A DNA stretch of 64,000 nucleotides from G965219965 sp965219965 (GCA_965219965.1 OZ244796.1:248001-312000), one strand, 5' to 3'; positions 17,742 through 26,755 are shown, counted from the stretch's first letter. Numbers and translations are program-made. Notes: a model not told the origin generated them from the letters alone.

Positions 17742-18409
17742 GCCAACACCTCAGCCAGTCCAGCGAAAAGGGATTTGCCATCCTCGCCGCCCAAAGCTGT
17801 ATCGGCACAACGTTCAGGGTGGGGCATCATGCCCAACACATTGCCCCGCTGGCTGACAATGCCTGCGATATTGAGGCAAGCCCCATTGGGATTGTCATCC
17901 GCCGCATAGCGAAACGCAATGCGCCCATCACCTTCTAGCCGTTTGAGCGTATCATTATCGGCAAAAAAATTGCCTTCATTATGCGCCACGGGAATGATGA
18001 TTTCCTGCCCTGTCTTGTATTGGGTGGTAAAGGGCGCGGCGGCGCGTTCTACAATGAGCCTTGTGTTGCGGCACACAAAGTTCAAATCCTTATTGCGTAG
18101 CAAAACGCCTGGTAGCAAACCGCATTCAATGAGAATTTGAAAACCATTACATATGCCCATAATTGGCACGCCCTTTTCTGCACGCTTAACAATTTCGCGC
18201 ATGATAGGGCTATTGGCTGCTATCGCCCCGCAACGCAAATAATCGCCATAGGAAAAGCCGCCAGGCAGAATAATGGCGTCTATATCGGGCGGCAAATCAG
18301 CATCACCATGCCATGCCATAAGAGGTTTTTGTCCGCAAGCGGCTTCCAGACAAACGGCAACATCACGGTCGCAATTTGACCCGGGAAAAACAATCACCGC
18401 AGCTTTCAT
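17738..18409 (-). CDS. purQ: Phosphoribosylformylglycinamidine synthase, glutaminase subunit
   Basis: Class I amidotransferase domain that releases ammonia from glutamine for PurL. The 223 residues contain the nucleophile Cys in GICNGFQIL (near residue 85), LPGGFSYGDYLRCGA upstream of it, and the His/Glu pair in the NPNGA and MMPHPERCAD regions. One base separates its ATG from the purS stop, and it overlaps purL by four bases, so translation is tightly coupled. Confidence 0.97.
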   Translation of the reverse strand: MKAAVIVFPGSNCDRDVAVCLEAACGQKPLMAWHGDADLPPDIDAIILPGGFSYGDYLRCGAIAANSPIMREIVKRAEKGVPIMGICNGFQILIECGLLPGVLLRNKDLNFVCRNTRLIVERAAAPFTTQYKTGQEIIIPVAHNEGNFFADNDTLKRLEGDGRIAFRYAADDNPNGACLNIAGIVSQRGNVLGMMPHPERCADTALGGEDGKSLFAGLAEVLA

Positions 18410-18410
18410 T

Positions 18411-18662
18411 TTACGCCGCCATTTCTATTTCAATATCGTAATTTTCAACAACCATATTGGCGAGCAATTTGGTGCACATTTCGTCTAATTGCTGCTCGGC
18501 TTTGGCGCGGTCGGTTTCGTCTAGCTCCACTTCAATCAGCTTACCTTGGCGTACACCTTTAATACCGTCAAATCCCAACTGTCCCAAAGATTTTTCAATC
18601 GCTTTGCCCTGAGGGTCAAGCACGCCTTCTTTGAGCCTAATTTTTATCACTGCTTTTATCAT
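18411..18662 (-). CDS. purS: Phosphoribosylformylglycinamidine synthase subunit PurS
   Basis: Small structural subunit that bridges PurL and PurQ. The 83 residues show the conserved KIRLKEGVLDPQGKAIEKSL start and the GVRQGKLIEVEL segment. Its presence explains the short PurL. It lies between purC and purQ with only a one-base gap before purQ. Confidence 0.95.
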   Translation of the reverse strand: MIKAVIKIRLKEGVLDPQGKAIEKSLGQLGFDGIKGVRQGKLIEVELDETDRAKAEQQLDEMCTKLLANMVVENYDIEIEMAA

Positions 18663-18681
18663 CTTGCTTTTTCGCTTTCGT

Positions 18682-19446
18682 TTAACGCACCAGCTTTGGG
18701 CCAGTAGTGGCCTTTGGTTGATTATCTGTCAGCAGGCCAAGGCGTTTGGCCACTTCCTGATAGGCATCCATCATGCCGCCCATATCGCGGCGGAAGCGGT
18801 CTTTGTCTAGCCTATCATTGGTTTTAATATCCCATAGGCGGCAATTATCTGGACTAATTTCATCGGCCAACACAATGCGCTCTTCATCTTCGGTTTCCAA
18901 ACGACCAAATTCCAATTTGAAATCCACCAACCTTATGCCAACACCCAAAAACATGCCTGCCATAAAATCATTTACGCGCAAGGCGAGGTCGGCCATTTCA
19001 TCAAGCTCATCATCACTTGCCCAATCAAAAGCTGTGATATGCTCTTCACTAATAAGCGGGTCGTCTAGCGCGTCATTTTTGTAAAAATATTCAATAATGG
19101 GGCGCGGCAAAGAAGCACCTTCTTCCAGTCCAAGGCGTTTGCAAATAGAACCCGCCGCCACATTCCGCACAACAACTTCAACGGGTATAATTTCTACTTC
19201 CTGCACGAGCTGTTCACGCATATTGAGTGATTTAATGAAATGGGTAGGAATACCAACTTCGCCTAGCCGTTGAAAAATATATTCTGAAATACGCTGATTA
19301 AGTACACCCTTGCCATCTACAATATCGTGCTTTTCGGCATTAAAGGCAGTGGCATCATCTTTGAAATGTTGCACCAGCGTGCCTTCCTGCGGCCCGCGAT
19401 AGAGAATTTTGGCTTTGCCTTCATATATTTTGGTGCGTTGTACCAT
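18682..19446 (-). CDS. purC: SAICAR synthase
   Basis: Ligates aspartate to CAIR in purine synthesis. The 254 residues begin MVQRTKIYEGKAKILY; this ATG at 19446 is favoured over one two codons earlier because AGGA then lies seven bases upstream. Visible motifs are HFKDDATAFN, VVRNVAAGSICKRLG, the LVDFKLEFGR strand and the DEISPDNCRLWD metal/substrate region. It stands ten bases after purB and twenty before purS. Confidence 0.96.
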   Translation of the reverse strand: MVQRTKIYEGKAKILYRGPQEGTLVQHFKDDATAFNAEKHDIVDGKGVLNQRISEYIFQRLGEVGIPTHFIKSLNMREQLVQEVEIIPVEVVVRNVAAGSICKRLGLEEGASLPRPIIEYFYKNDALDDPLISEEHITAFDWASDDELDEMADLALRVNDFMAGMFLGVGIRLVDFKLEFGRLETEDEERIVLADEISPDNCRLWDIKTNDRLDKDRFRRDMGGMMDAYQEVAKRLGLLTDNQPKATTGPKLVR

Positions 19447-19455
19447 CTTCATTTC

Positions 19456-20754
19456 CTATGTTGTGCCGAAAACGCGCTTGAAAATTGTATCAACATGTTT
19501 GAGGTGATGTTCAAGATCAAAAAGCGCGTCCAATGCGTCATCTGATAGCACGGTTTTGACATCTTTATCGGCTTTGAGTAAAGGCAGAAATTCCCCTTCA
19601 CCTTGCCAAACAGGCATAGCATTGCGTTGCACTAATTGGTAAGCTTCTTCACGGCTCATACCCGCCTGGGTCAGTGCTAGCAAAACACGCTGTGAATGAA
19701 TCAAGCCGCCAAGCTTGTCCATATTGGCTTTCATGCGGTCAGGATAAACCAACAGTTTATCTATGACGCCTGTCAACCGTACTAAAGCAAAATCCAGCGT
19801 AACCGTGGCATCGGGCGCAATCATCCGTTCTACCGAGCTATGCGAAATATCGCGCTCATGCCACAAAGCAACATTTTCCATGGCTGGTATCACCATGCCG
19901 CGCACCAGCCGTGCGAGGCCAGTGAGGTTTTCAGTTAGCACGGGGTTGCGCTTATGTGGCATGGCTGAGGAGCCTTTTTGTTTGGCAGAAAAATACTCTT
20001 CTGCTTCTAGCACTTCGGTTCTTTGCAAATGGCGAATTTCCACTGCCAGCCGTTCTATAGATGAGGCGACAACGCCTAGTGTGGCGAAAAATGCCGCATG
20101 GCGGTCACGCGGAATGACTTGTGTGGAAATTGGCTCAACTGCCAGCCCCATCTGCTTGGCGATATGGGCTTCTACCGATGGGTCTATATTGGCAAATGTG
20201 CCAACCGCACCGGAAATAGCGGCGATGGCAACTTCCGTCCGTGCCGTTTCCAGTCTTTGGCGGTTGCGGTCAAATTCAGCATAAGCTTGCGCCATTTTCA
20301 GCCCGAAAGTGGTCGGTTCAGCATGAATGGCATGGCTGCGGCCAATGGTGACGGATAGTTTATGGGCAAAGGCCTGTTTTTTCAGCGCGGCGAGCAACGC
20401 ATCTATATCCCCCAGCAATACATCAGCAGCGCGGACAAGCTGGACATTTAAGCAAGTATCCAGCACATCGGAAGAGGTCATGCCCTGGTGGACAAAACGT
20501 GCCTCTTCGCCGACATGCTCGGCCAAATTGGTCAAAAAGGCGATAACGTCATGTTTGACATCACGCTCAATTTCATCAATCCGCGCCACTTCAAACCGCC
20601 CCTTTTCACGGACAGCTTTGGCCGCCTCAGCTGGCACGACACCCAGCTTGGCCATGGCATCCATCGCATGTGTTTCAATTTCAAGCCAAATGGCAAAGCG
20701 GTTTTCGGGAGTCCAAATATCGGCCATTTCTGGCCGCGTATAACGTGGAATCAT
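19456..20754 (-). CDS. purB: Adenylosuccinate lyase
   Basis: Cleaves SAICAR and adenylosuccinate in purine synthesis. The 432 residues begin MIPRYTRPEMADIW, the usual alphaproteobacterial start, with GAGGAG well placed upstream of the ATG at 20754. The signature of the fumarase/aspartase superfamily is seen as SSAMPHKRNPV near residue 255, with the TSSDVLDT and RSHAIHAEPTTFG segments before it. First gene of the purB-C-S-Q-L-bolA-grxD run. Confidence 0.96.
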   Translation of the reverse strand: MIPRYTRPEMADIWTPENRFAIWLEIETHAMDAMAKLGVVPAEAAKAVREKGRFEVARIDEIERDVKHDVIAFLTNLAEHVGEEARFVHQGMTSSDVLDTCLNVQLVRAADVLLGDIDALLAALKKQAFAHKLSVTIGRSHAIHAEPTTFGLKMAQAYAEFDRNRQRLETARTEVAIAAISGAVGTFANIDPSVEAHIAKQMGLAVEPISTQVIPRDRHAAFFATLGVVASSIERLAVEIRHLQRTEVLEAEEYFSAKQKGSSAMPHKRNPVLTENLTGLARLVRGMVIPAMENVALWHERDISHSSVERMIAPDATVTLDFALVRLTGVIDKLLVYPDRMKANMDKLGGLIHSQRVLLALTQAGMSREEAYQLVQRNAMPVWQGEGEFLPLLKADKDVKTVLSDDALDALFDLEHHLKHVDTIFKRVFGTT

Positions 20755-20817
20755 AAAATTTCTCCTCACGCGGCATTTAGCAGAATTATGTCATTTTAAC
20801 AACTCTAACCGTGGGCT

Positions 20818-21540
20818 TTACAGCAGATTAAGTGCCTTAAAACTCGCCTCATTGGATCGCGCAATAATCAGATGGTCATGTAGCACAATACCAAGACTCT
20901 CGCCAATATCACGAATTTGGTGGGTCATTTCAATATCGGCCTTAGATGGCGTTGGGTCGCCACTAGGGTGGTTATGCACCAAAATAATGGCCGAAGCCGA
21001 TAGCGCAATAGCACGTTTCATCACCTCACGTGGATAAACGGGTGTGTGATCAACTGTTCCCGTGCTAACAAGCTCATCGGCGATAAGGCTGTTCTTGCGG
21101 TCAAGAAACAAAACGCGGAAAGATTCAATATCCTTTTCCGCCATAGTGGTGCGACAATAATTGATAAGCCCATCCCATGATGAAATTACGGGCTTGTGCA
21201 TGACACGGCTTAATCCAATCCGTGCGGCAATGGCTTCTACCAGTTTAAGCTGTGCTAGCACATTTTTTGTCATGCCAGGAATATGCTCTAGCCGTGCGGG
21301 CGAGCTACTGAAAACGGCAGACAAATCGCCGCAGGCTTCTATCATGGCTTTGGCCATGGGTTTGACATCCTTGCGTGGTATGGCTTGAAATAAAACCAGT
21401 TCCAGCAATTCATATTCTTCCATGGCTTCGGCATTGCTACGCATGAAGCGGTCTTTGAGACGTTTGCGGTGGCCGATATGATGAGGTTCTTTCTTACCCG
21501 TTTTCTTTTCCGTTTCCTTTTTCGTCACGCCAAGTCCCAC
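20818..21540 (-). CDS. radC: RadC-family JAB/MPN-domain protein
   Basis: Member of the RadC (UPF0758) family; despite the name its role in repair is not established. The 240 residues carry a helix-hairpin-helix-like N-terminal part (residues 25-100) and a JAMM metalloprotease-like site with HNHPSGDPTPSKAD near the C-terminus and an upstream Glu/His region. The first in-frame start is GTG at 21540; a second GTG at 21528 has a better placed AGGTGG and may be the real one. It follows map by nine bases. Confidence 0.92.
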   Translation of the reverse strand: MGLGVTKKETEKKTGKKEPHHIGHRKRLKDRFMRSNAEAMEEYELLELVLFQAIPRKDVKPMAKAMIEACGDLSAVFSSSPARLEHIPGMTKNVLAQLKLVEAIAARIGLSRVMHKPVISSWDGLINYCRTTMAEKDIESFRVLFLDRKNSLIADELVSTGTVDHTPVYPREVMKRAIALSASAIILVHNHPSGDPTPSKADIEMTHQIRDIGESLGIVLHDHLIIARSNEASFKALNLL

Positions 21541-21549
21541 CTTTTAATT

Positions 21550-22380
21550 TTATATATTAGGCATTTTATGCGGTTGGTCTAATCCCGTGGGCGATTTTGT
21601 GAAAATTTCACAGCCTTGTTCCGTCACCCCGACAGAATGTTCAAATTGCGCCGAAAGCGAACGATCACGAGTGACGGCTGTCCAGCCATCGGCGAGAATT
21701 TTAACGCCTGCCTTACCCAAATTGAGCATAGGCTCAATGGTAAATATCATGCCTTGCTTTAGCTCAATGCCTTTGCCTTTTTGCCCATAATGCAAGATAT
21801 TGGGTGCGTCATGGAAAATTTTTCCTAAGCCATGACCGCAAAAATCTTGCACCACGGAGAGCCGATGCGTTTCGGCATGGGCTTGAATGGCCGCACCAAT
21901 ATCACCCAATTTTGCGCCAGGCTTAACAGCACCAATGCCCAGCATCATGGCTTGATAGGTTTCATCCATCAAACGCCGCGCTCGCACAGGTACATCGCCC
22001 ACGCTAAACATGCGGCTATGGTCGCCGTGCCAGCCATCAAAAATCAACGTCACGTCAATATTAACAATATCGCCATTTTTCAAAACCCGTTCGGCTGGTA
22101 TGCCATGGCACACAACATGGTTGATAGAAGTACAAATGGTTTTGGGAAAGCCACGATAATGTAAACAAGCTGGCACAGCACCCTGTGTGATGATGAAATC
22201 AAAAGCCAGCTGGTCAAGTTCATTCGTGGTGATTCCTGTGCGCACATGGTCGGCCAACATATCAATGCAAGCGGCCGCCATCTGTCCAACCATGCGCATA
22301 GCTTCAAATGCTTCCATGCCGTGCAGTTTGATTTGTCCAGTATTTACTGGCGGGGCGGTTTTTGCATCAATATAATTCAT
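21550..22380 (-). CDS. map: Type I methionine aminopeptidase
   Basis: Removes the initiator methionine from nascent proteins. The 276-residue protein has the pita-bread fold ligands in order: HGIPAERVLKNGDIVNIDVT with the first Asp, the DHSRMF segment, the FCGHGLGKIFHDAP His motif, TIEPML with Glu, and the last Glu in SAQFEHSVGVTE. The length is slightly above the usual 250-265 because of an N-terminal extension. It is cotranscribed with radC on the minus strand. Confidence 0.96.
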   Translation of the reverse strand: MNYIDAKTAPPVNTGQIKLHGMEAFEAMRMVGQMAAACIDMLADHVRTGITTNELDQLAFDFIITQGAVPACLHYRGFPKTICTSINHVVCHGIPAERVLKNGDIVNIDVTLIFDGWHGDHSRMFSVGDVPVRARRLMDETYQAMMLGIGAVKPGAKLGDIGAAIQAHAETHRLSVVQDFCGHGLGKIFHDAPNILHYGQKGKGIELKQGMIFTIEPMLNLGKAGVKILADGWTAVTRDRSLSAQFEHSVGVTEQGCEIFTKSPTGLDQPHKMPNI

Positions 22381-22575
22381 CCAAAGATCCTATGATGGTT
22401 CAATGCTTTGCCTGAGCCTTTTACTTAGCCGCCTTTGGCAGTGTTTTGCAAGTCAAACAGGGCGGTATGCGGCAGGGTGTGGACGATATGGAGCAGGGCA
22501 GGCGTGCGGCCAATCCCGCTTTGCTTTCCCGCTTGCCTTTTGCTATAGAGCAATCGGATGACCCGAAAATCGGGC

Positions 22576-22663
22576 GGCCCCCTGGTGGAAGTGGTAGACA
22601 CAGCAGACTTAAAATCTGCGGCCCGAATACGGCGTGCCGGTTCAAGTCCGGCGGGGGCCACCA
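22576..22663 (+). tRNA. tRNA-Leu (anticodon TAA)
   Basis: Folds as a class II tRNA: acceptor stem GGCCCCC with GGGGGCC, discriminator A and encoded CCA, anticodon stem GCAGA/TCTGC around the loop CTTAAAA (anticodon TAA), a long variable arm, and T arm CCGG-TTCAAGT-CCGG. The opposite-strand hydrolase gene ends three bases beyond it. Confidence 0.95.
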
Positions 22664-22665
22664 CC

Positions 22666-23676
22666 TTACGGCGCGATTTCTTCGCGGATGAATTGGTCAA
22701 CATGCAGTGCGGATAATTGCGGTGTTGTTTGCATCGGCACATGGCCATTGCCCGGATAGCTTATCATTTGCGAAGAAAATATATAGGCATGCATCCGTTT
22801 GCCATATTTAAGCGGTACAAAGCTGTCCTCTTCGCCCCAAAGCAAAAGTGTAGGCGTTACAATACTGCCAAGGTAAATATCCAAAGGCTCTTGACCCGCT
22901 TCGCTATTGAGGCGGTCAATTGTCGCTTGCCGGTTACCGCTATGCAATAGCATGTCATAATGCTGTGCGACCATCGCATCTGTTACCCCAATTGGTGTGC
23001 CGTAGGTGGCAAGGATGTTGTTGCGTATCACGCCATAGGGGGTGATGTAGCGCGTGAGCTTAATCAATAAGGGTGAAGCATAAATACGGTGGAGCAGGGG
23101 ATAGGTGTCGTTTTTGTCGCGCTTTAGCCCATCCGCCCCGATAAGCACCAGTCCGCCAAGTGATTGACGTTTGGTGAGCGCGTAGTGCAAAGCAATGCGC
23201 CCGCCCATACCATTGCCGCCCAGAATTGGATTTTCCAGTGCTAATTTGTCAATAATTTCACTGATAAATAAATCCATCGCCGTGCTGGAATATTGCCCGT
23301 CTGGTGCGGGACCCGTCATCCCATGACCAGGTAAATCCACGCGCACAATGCGGTATTTTTGCACTAGCTCAGTCGCCCAACCATCCCATGCCAAAAGTGA
23401 TGCATTTGCTCCGTGCAGTAAAAGCAGGGTTTGGGCATTTCTTGGCCCTTCATCTTTTAAGTGAACTGTCTGGCCATTGCGCAGGGGCAGGAAAATGGAA
23501 TTTTCATCAGCATATTTGGCGATAATTTCGCTACGCGATTTATCTGGAATGGTGAACAGCGTTATGGCAAATAAACCCGTCACCAATAGGGTAATGGCAA
23601 CCATGAGGCTTATAAAAATAAGACGCAAGCTCCATTTTTTGAACTTTCTGCTTATAGATGACATAGATGATGGCAT
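22666..23676 (-). CDS. Alpha/beta-hydrolase-fold protein lacking the nucleophile serine
   Basis: 336-residue membrane-anchored protein: an N-terminal basic stretch and one hydrophobic helix (residues 18-40), then an alpha/beta hydrolase domain with LLLLHGANASLLAWDGW (oxyanion region), RVDLPGHGMTG, and a C-terminal acid and His (LLWGEEDSFVPL, GNGHVPMQ). The nucleophile elbow, normally GxSxG, reads GGNGMGG: glycine stands where serine is expected (codon GGT, one base from AGT). Acid and His are intact. It may be a non-catalytic homologue or use a different chemistry. It converges on tRNA-Leu with a two-base gap. Confidence 0.85.
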   Translation of the reverse strand: MPSSMSSISRKFKKWSLRLIFISLMVAITLLVTGLFAITLFTIPDKSRSEIIAKYADENSIFLPLRNGQTVHLKDEGPRNAQTLLLLHGANASLLAWDGWATELVQKYRIVRVDLPGHGMTGPAPDGQYSSTAMDLFISEIIDKLALENPILGGNGMGGRIALHYALTKRQSLGGLVLIGADGLKRDKNDTYPLLHRIYASPLLIKLTRYITPYGVIRNNILATYGTPIGVTDAMVAQHYDMLLHSGNRQATIDRLNSEAGQEPLDIYLGSIVTPTLLLWGEEDSFVPLKYGKRMHAYIFSSQMISYPGNGHVPMQTTPQLSALHVDQFIREEIAP

Positions 23677-23740
23677 AGCACCAAACTCTTTAACTAAACG
23701 CTAACTTACTTTTATCTAAAAGAAATTGGTGCGCTTTGCT

Positions 23741-23944
23741 TTATTTTTCCGCCTGTTTTTTGTCATAATGGTAAAGGGTGGCGCAATAAGGACACACAAT
23801 ATGGTTATCTTGCCCCATATCTAGATAAACATGCGGATGGTCATGCGGTGGGCTGGCACCAGTGCATTCAAACTCTTTTGCACCGATACGCATCTCGCTG
23901 ACCCCCTTATCATTGCAGAATTTCGGGGTTGACGGTTTGGCCAT
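23741..23944 (-). CDS. CHCC zinc-finger protein (NDUFS6-like)
   Basis: 67-residue protein of the zf-CHCC family, related to the mitochondrial complex I subunit NDUFS6 and widespread as a free small protein in Alphaproteobacteria. The zinc ligands are visible as FEC (residue 27), HPHVYLDM (His) and CPYC (residues 52-55). GAGCTTTGC precedes the ATG with an AGGAG further upstream. Whether it joins complex I in this organism cannot be read here. Confidence 0.8.
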   Translation of the reverse strand: MAKPSTPKFCNDKGVSEMRIGAKEFECTGASPPHDHPHVYLDMGQDNHIVCPYCATLYHYDKKQAEK

Positions 23945-24088
23945 GCAAAGCTCCTGCTGAGATTTATTGCCATGCTATAAAGCTTGTTGTCCTGATAATC
24001 AAGTTGCTTTGCTCATGGTTGGGAGGTGCAAAAGCCTTGCGTGGGGCAAAAAACCTCGCTAATCCTATGTGAGTGTATGGGGGTAATA

Positions 24089-24910
24089 ATGGCCGTCACG
24101 GAAGCGAAAAAAGCGCAAACAAAGTCCATTTGGACGCAATTACAGGCCGAAGCCGAAACCTTGGCGGCCAGCGAGCCAGCTATGGCTGGTTTTTTGCGGG
24201 AAGCGGTGCTGGGCAAAGCAGGCCTTGGGCAAGTTATGGCTGGTCATTTGGCGGCTAAGCTGGGTAATGATGAAATCCCCGCAAAAATTCTCGCCGAGCA
24301 ATTTGCGTTGGCCTTTACCCATGATGATAAATTCCCCGCCATGTTAGAGGCCGATATATTGGCCGTGCATGACCGCGACCCCGCATGCAAAAACTATCTC
24401 AACCCGATTTTATTTTTCAAAGGCTTTTTGGCTCTGCAAACCTATCGCGCCGCTCACTGGCTGTTGCAAAATGAACAGCACGGCATGGCCATTTATATGC
24501 AAAACCGCGCTTCGGAAATTTTCGGCATAGATATTCACCCCGCTGCCAAAATTGGCCGAGGCATTATGATTGACCATGCCAGCGGTGTGGTGATTGGCGA
24601 AACGGCAGTGATTGGCAATGATGTTTCCATGCTGCATGGCGTGACTTTGGGCGGGAGTGGTAAGGAAAGCGGCGACCGACATCCGAAAATTGGCAATGGT
24701 GTGCTGATTAGTGTCGGGGCAAAAGTGCTGGGCAATATCCGCGTCGGTGATTGCGCTAAAATCGGGGCGGGCAGTGTGGTGCTAACCGATATACCAGCCT
24801 ATTCCACCGCTGTGGGCGTGCCAGCCAAAGTGGTCGGCAAGGTTTCCTCGCCAGAGCCATCACGCGCTATGGATCACAGCGTCAACCCCTTTTCTGGTGA
24901 TGGGATTTAG
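24089..24910 (+). CDS. cysE: Serine O-acetyltransferase
   Basis: Acetylates L-serine to O-acetylserine for cysteine synthesis. The 273-residue protein has the N-terminal helical SATase domain (SIWTQLQAEAE to about residue 140, including the conserved DPACKNYLNPILFFKGF) and a hexapeptide left-handed beta-helix with GRGIMIDHASGVVIGE, GVTLGGSGK and GDRHPKIGNGVLI. The ATG at 24089 is preferred because a GGGGG stretch sits upstream and the family begins near here. It precedes a DUF3126 gene, the usual alphaproteobacterial pairing. Confidence 0.95.
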   Translation: MAVTEAKKAQTKSIWTQLQAEAETLAASEPAMAGFLREAVLGKAGLGQVMAGHLAAKLGNDEIPAKILAEQFALAFTHDDKFPAMLEADILAVHDRDPACKNYLNPILFFKGFLALQTYRAAHWLLQNEQHGMAIYMQNRASEIFGIDIHPAAKIGRGIMIDHASGVVIGETAVIGNDVSMLHGVTLGGSGKESGDRHPKIGNGVLISVGAKVLGNIRVGDCAKIGAGSVVLTDIPAYSTAVGVPAKVVGKVSSPEPSRAMDHSVNPFSGDGI

Positions 24911-24928
24911 ACTGAAAGGATAAAGTTG

Positions 24929-25156
24929 ATGAAAGATGAAGAGATAAAAGAGGTTGAAGCTTATTTACGCAAAAAATTTCGGCTGGATACGATAAACGTC
25001 AACCCATCGGCTCGTCGGGATATGTGCGAAGTGGTGATTGGTGATGAATTTATCGGCACGCTTACCCGTGATGATGATGAAGGCGAAATCAGCTATAATT
25101 TTTCCATGGCCATTCTCGATTTTGACCTGGCAGAAGATAGTGCAGAAGATATTTAG
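24929..25156 (+). CDS. DUF3126 family protein
   Basis: Small acidic protein of 75 residues that matches the alphaproteobacterial DUF3126 family in length and in the segments VEAYLRKKF and EVVIGDEFIGTLTRDDDEGE. It starts 18 bases after cysE with AAGGA upstream of the ATG and is followed three bases later by the carbonic-anhydrase-like gene. Function unknown; conserved linkage with cysE hints at a role near sulfur assimilation. Confidence 0.85.
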   Translation: MKDEEIKEVEAYLRKKFRLDTINVNPSARRDMCEVVIGDEFIGTLTRDDDEGEISYNFSMAILDFDLAEDSAEDI

Positions 25157-25159
25157 GCT

Positions 25160-25696
25160 ATGAGTTTTTACGCACTTGGTGATAAAACGCCCATTGTGCC
25201 GCAAAGCGGGAATTGGTGGGTCGCGCCCAATGCACAAATTATCGGCGATGTAGAATTAAAGGAAAATGCAAGCATCTGGTTTGGCGCAGTGTTGCGCGGT
25301 GATAATGAACCGATTGTGATTGGCGAAAATTCCAATGTGCAAGATAATTCAATTTTACATACCGACCCTGGCTCGCCGCTTATTATCGGCAAAAATTGCC
25401 TTATTGGACATAATGTTATGTTGCATGGCTGTTTGATAGGCGATGGCACGTTGATTGGCATTGGAGCAAATGTGCTAGATGGTAGCAAAATCGGCAAAAA
25501 TTGTCTGATTGGGGCGCAAAGTCTTATCCGTGAAAAGCAAGAAATTTCTGACAATTCCGTGGTTATCGGCGCACCTGGCAAGGTGGTGCGGGAAATATCA
25601 CCAGAATTAAAGACAATGATTGCCGCTGGTGTGGCTGATTATGTGCAGAATTGGCGGCGATTTAAGCAAGATTTACGCCAAATAGAGGTAAAATAG
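25160..25696 (+). CDS. Gamma-carbonic anhydrase family protein
   Basis: 178-residue left-handed beta-helix protein of the gamma-CA/YrdA/PaaY group. The repeated hexapeptides are plain (NAQIIGDVELKENASIWFGAVLRGD, given here as its two halves IIGDVEL and IWFGAVLRGD). Metal-binding His residues appear in ILHTD, LIGHNVMLHG. Members may be zinc carbonic anhydrases or act as scaffolds or thioesterase partners, so activity is not certain. It ends the cysE-DUF3126 run. Confidence 0.9.
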   Translation: MSFYALGDKTPIVPQSGNWWVAPNAQIIGDVELKENASIWFGAVLRGDNEPIVIGENSNVQDNSILHTDPGSPLIIGKNCLIGHNVMLHGCLIGDGTLIGIGANVLDGSKIGKNCLIGAQSLIREKQEISDNSVVIGAPGKVVREISPELKTMIAAGVADYVQNWRRFKQDLRQIEVK

Positions 25697-25813
25697 CCCC
25701 CAAGTCCCGTACTCAATGGGCGAAAGGGCGTTTTGGCGCGTTGACCCCCTTGCACGGCTTGGCCTTATGTCGCACATTAACGGGTAAGAAAAATACGCTG
25801 AAGGGAGAGCAGA

Positions 25814-26245
25814 ATGACTGTTGGGCTAATTCTTGACGAAAAAGGCGCAGATGTGATGAGCATTGACGGCGTCAGTACGCTTAGTGATGCCGTTAAGATG
25901 CTTGAAAGCAAGCGTGTCGGTGCTTTGATTGTTGTTGATAAAGGCAATCCAGTTGCAGGCATGTTGTCTGAGCGCGATATTATCCGTGCGCTATCCACCA
26001 AAGGCGCGGGCGTGCTGAAAAAGCCCGTTGCCGATTTTATGACTCGTAAGGTCATTACCATTGCGCCAGAAACACCTGTGGTGGAGGCCATGGAAATTAT
26101 GACTGAAAAGCGTGTACGCCATTTACCCGTGCTTGATGGTGGTAAGTTGCGCGGGCTGGTGTCCATTGGTGATGTGGTTAAAAGGCGGCTGAGTGCCACA
26201 GAAGCTGAAGCCCAAGCCATGAAAGAATATATTTCTACTGGCTAA
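25814..26245 (+). CDS. CBS-domain-pair protein
   Basis: 143 residues made of two CBS domains and nothing else. CBS1 covers about residues 12-70 (GVSTLSDAVKMLESKRVGALIVVD, then MLSERDIIRAL) and CBS2 about 75-135 (PETPVVEAMEIMTEKRVRHLPVLD, then LVSIGDVVKRRL). Such stand-alone pairs usually bind adenine nucleotides and regulate partners. No partner can be inferred from the neighbours. AAGGGAGAG precedes the ATG. It is convergent with hisI. Confidence 0.9.
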   Translation: MTVGLILDEKGADVMSIDGVSTLSDAVKMLESKRVGALIVVDKGNPVAGMLSERDIIRALSTKGAGVLKKPVADFMTRKVITIAPETPVVEAMEIMTEKRVRHLPVLDGGKLRGLVSIGDVVKRRLSATEAEAQAMKEYISTG

Positions 26246-26255
26246 ACTGTCTGCC

Positions 26256-26744
26256 TTACAATTTTGTTGGATTAGGTGCGTCGCCGTAAACTTCTACGGG
26301 GTCAAAGATTTTGTCGTCTTCTTCAAATTTAAGCGCAATGTCGTCGGTCACGGGCTGGCCAGTTGGGATAGAGCGATAAAAACAGGAACGATAGCCAACA
26401 TGGCAGCTTGCGCCATTGCCTGCAACTTTAACCCGCATCCATACGCAATCTTGGTCATCATCAATGCGTAGCTCCATAATTTTCTGTACCAGCCCGCTGG
26501 TCGCTCCCTTGTGCCAAACGGTTTGGCGCGAACGGCTGTAATAATATGCTTCGCCCATTTCTATGGATTTAACCAGCGCTTCTTCATTCATATAGCCATG
26601 CATGAGCAATTCACCGCTTTCGGCATCCGTGGTGACAACGGGAATTAATCCTTTTTCGTCAAATTTCGGGGCAAGTTCATTGCTTTCTTCAACTTGCTCA
26701 ACGCTTTTGCGGGGCGCAAATTTTGTTTCACTCGCGGCAGTCAT
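26256..26744 (-). CDS. hisI: Phosphoribosyl-AMP cyclohydrolase
   Basis: Third enzymatic step of histidine synthesis, opening the purine ring of PR-AMP. The 162-residue single-domain form (no HisE fusion) shows MHGYMNEEALVKSIEMGEAYYYSRSR in parts as GYMNEEAL and YYYSRSR, then VWHKGATSG, DDDQDCVWMRV with the metal-binding Asp residues, and the ligand cysteines in GASCHVGYRSCFYR. It starts 11 bases after folE on the minus strand; a joint operon is likely although the pathways differ. Confidence 0.94.
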   Translation of the reverse strand: MTAASETKFAPRKSVEQVEESNELAPKFDEKGLIPVVTTDAESGELLMHGYMNEEALVKSIEMGEAYYYSRSRQTVWHKGATSGLVQKIMELRIDDDQDCVWMRVKVAGNGASCHVGYRSCFYRSIPTGQPVTDDIALKFEEDDKIFDPVEVYGDAPNPTKL

Positions 26745-26755
26745 GTGGAATCCTG

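Noticed and set aside
16020..20284. Open frames of about 175 codons on the plus strand opposite purL (16020-16547) and purB (19763-20284)
   Set aside because: They lie entirely opposite strongly conserved enzymes and have no ribosome site or family resemblance.
22570..22670. tRNA-Leu as an integration site, since a gene ends two bases beyond it
   Set aside because: No integrase, no repeated tRNA 3' end and no composition change are seen nearby.
25741..25770. TTGACC...TTATGT as a promoter for the CBS-domain gene
   Set aside because: The -10 match is poor and the spacing is off by one; not convincing without data.
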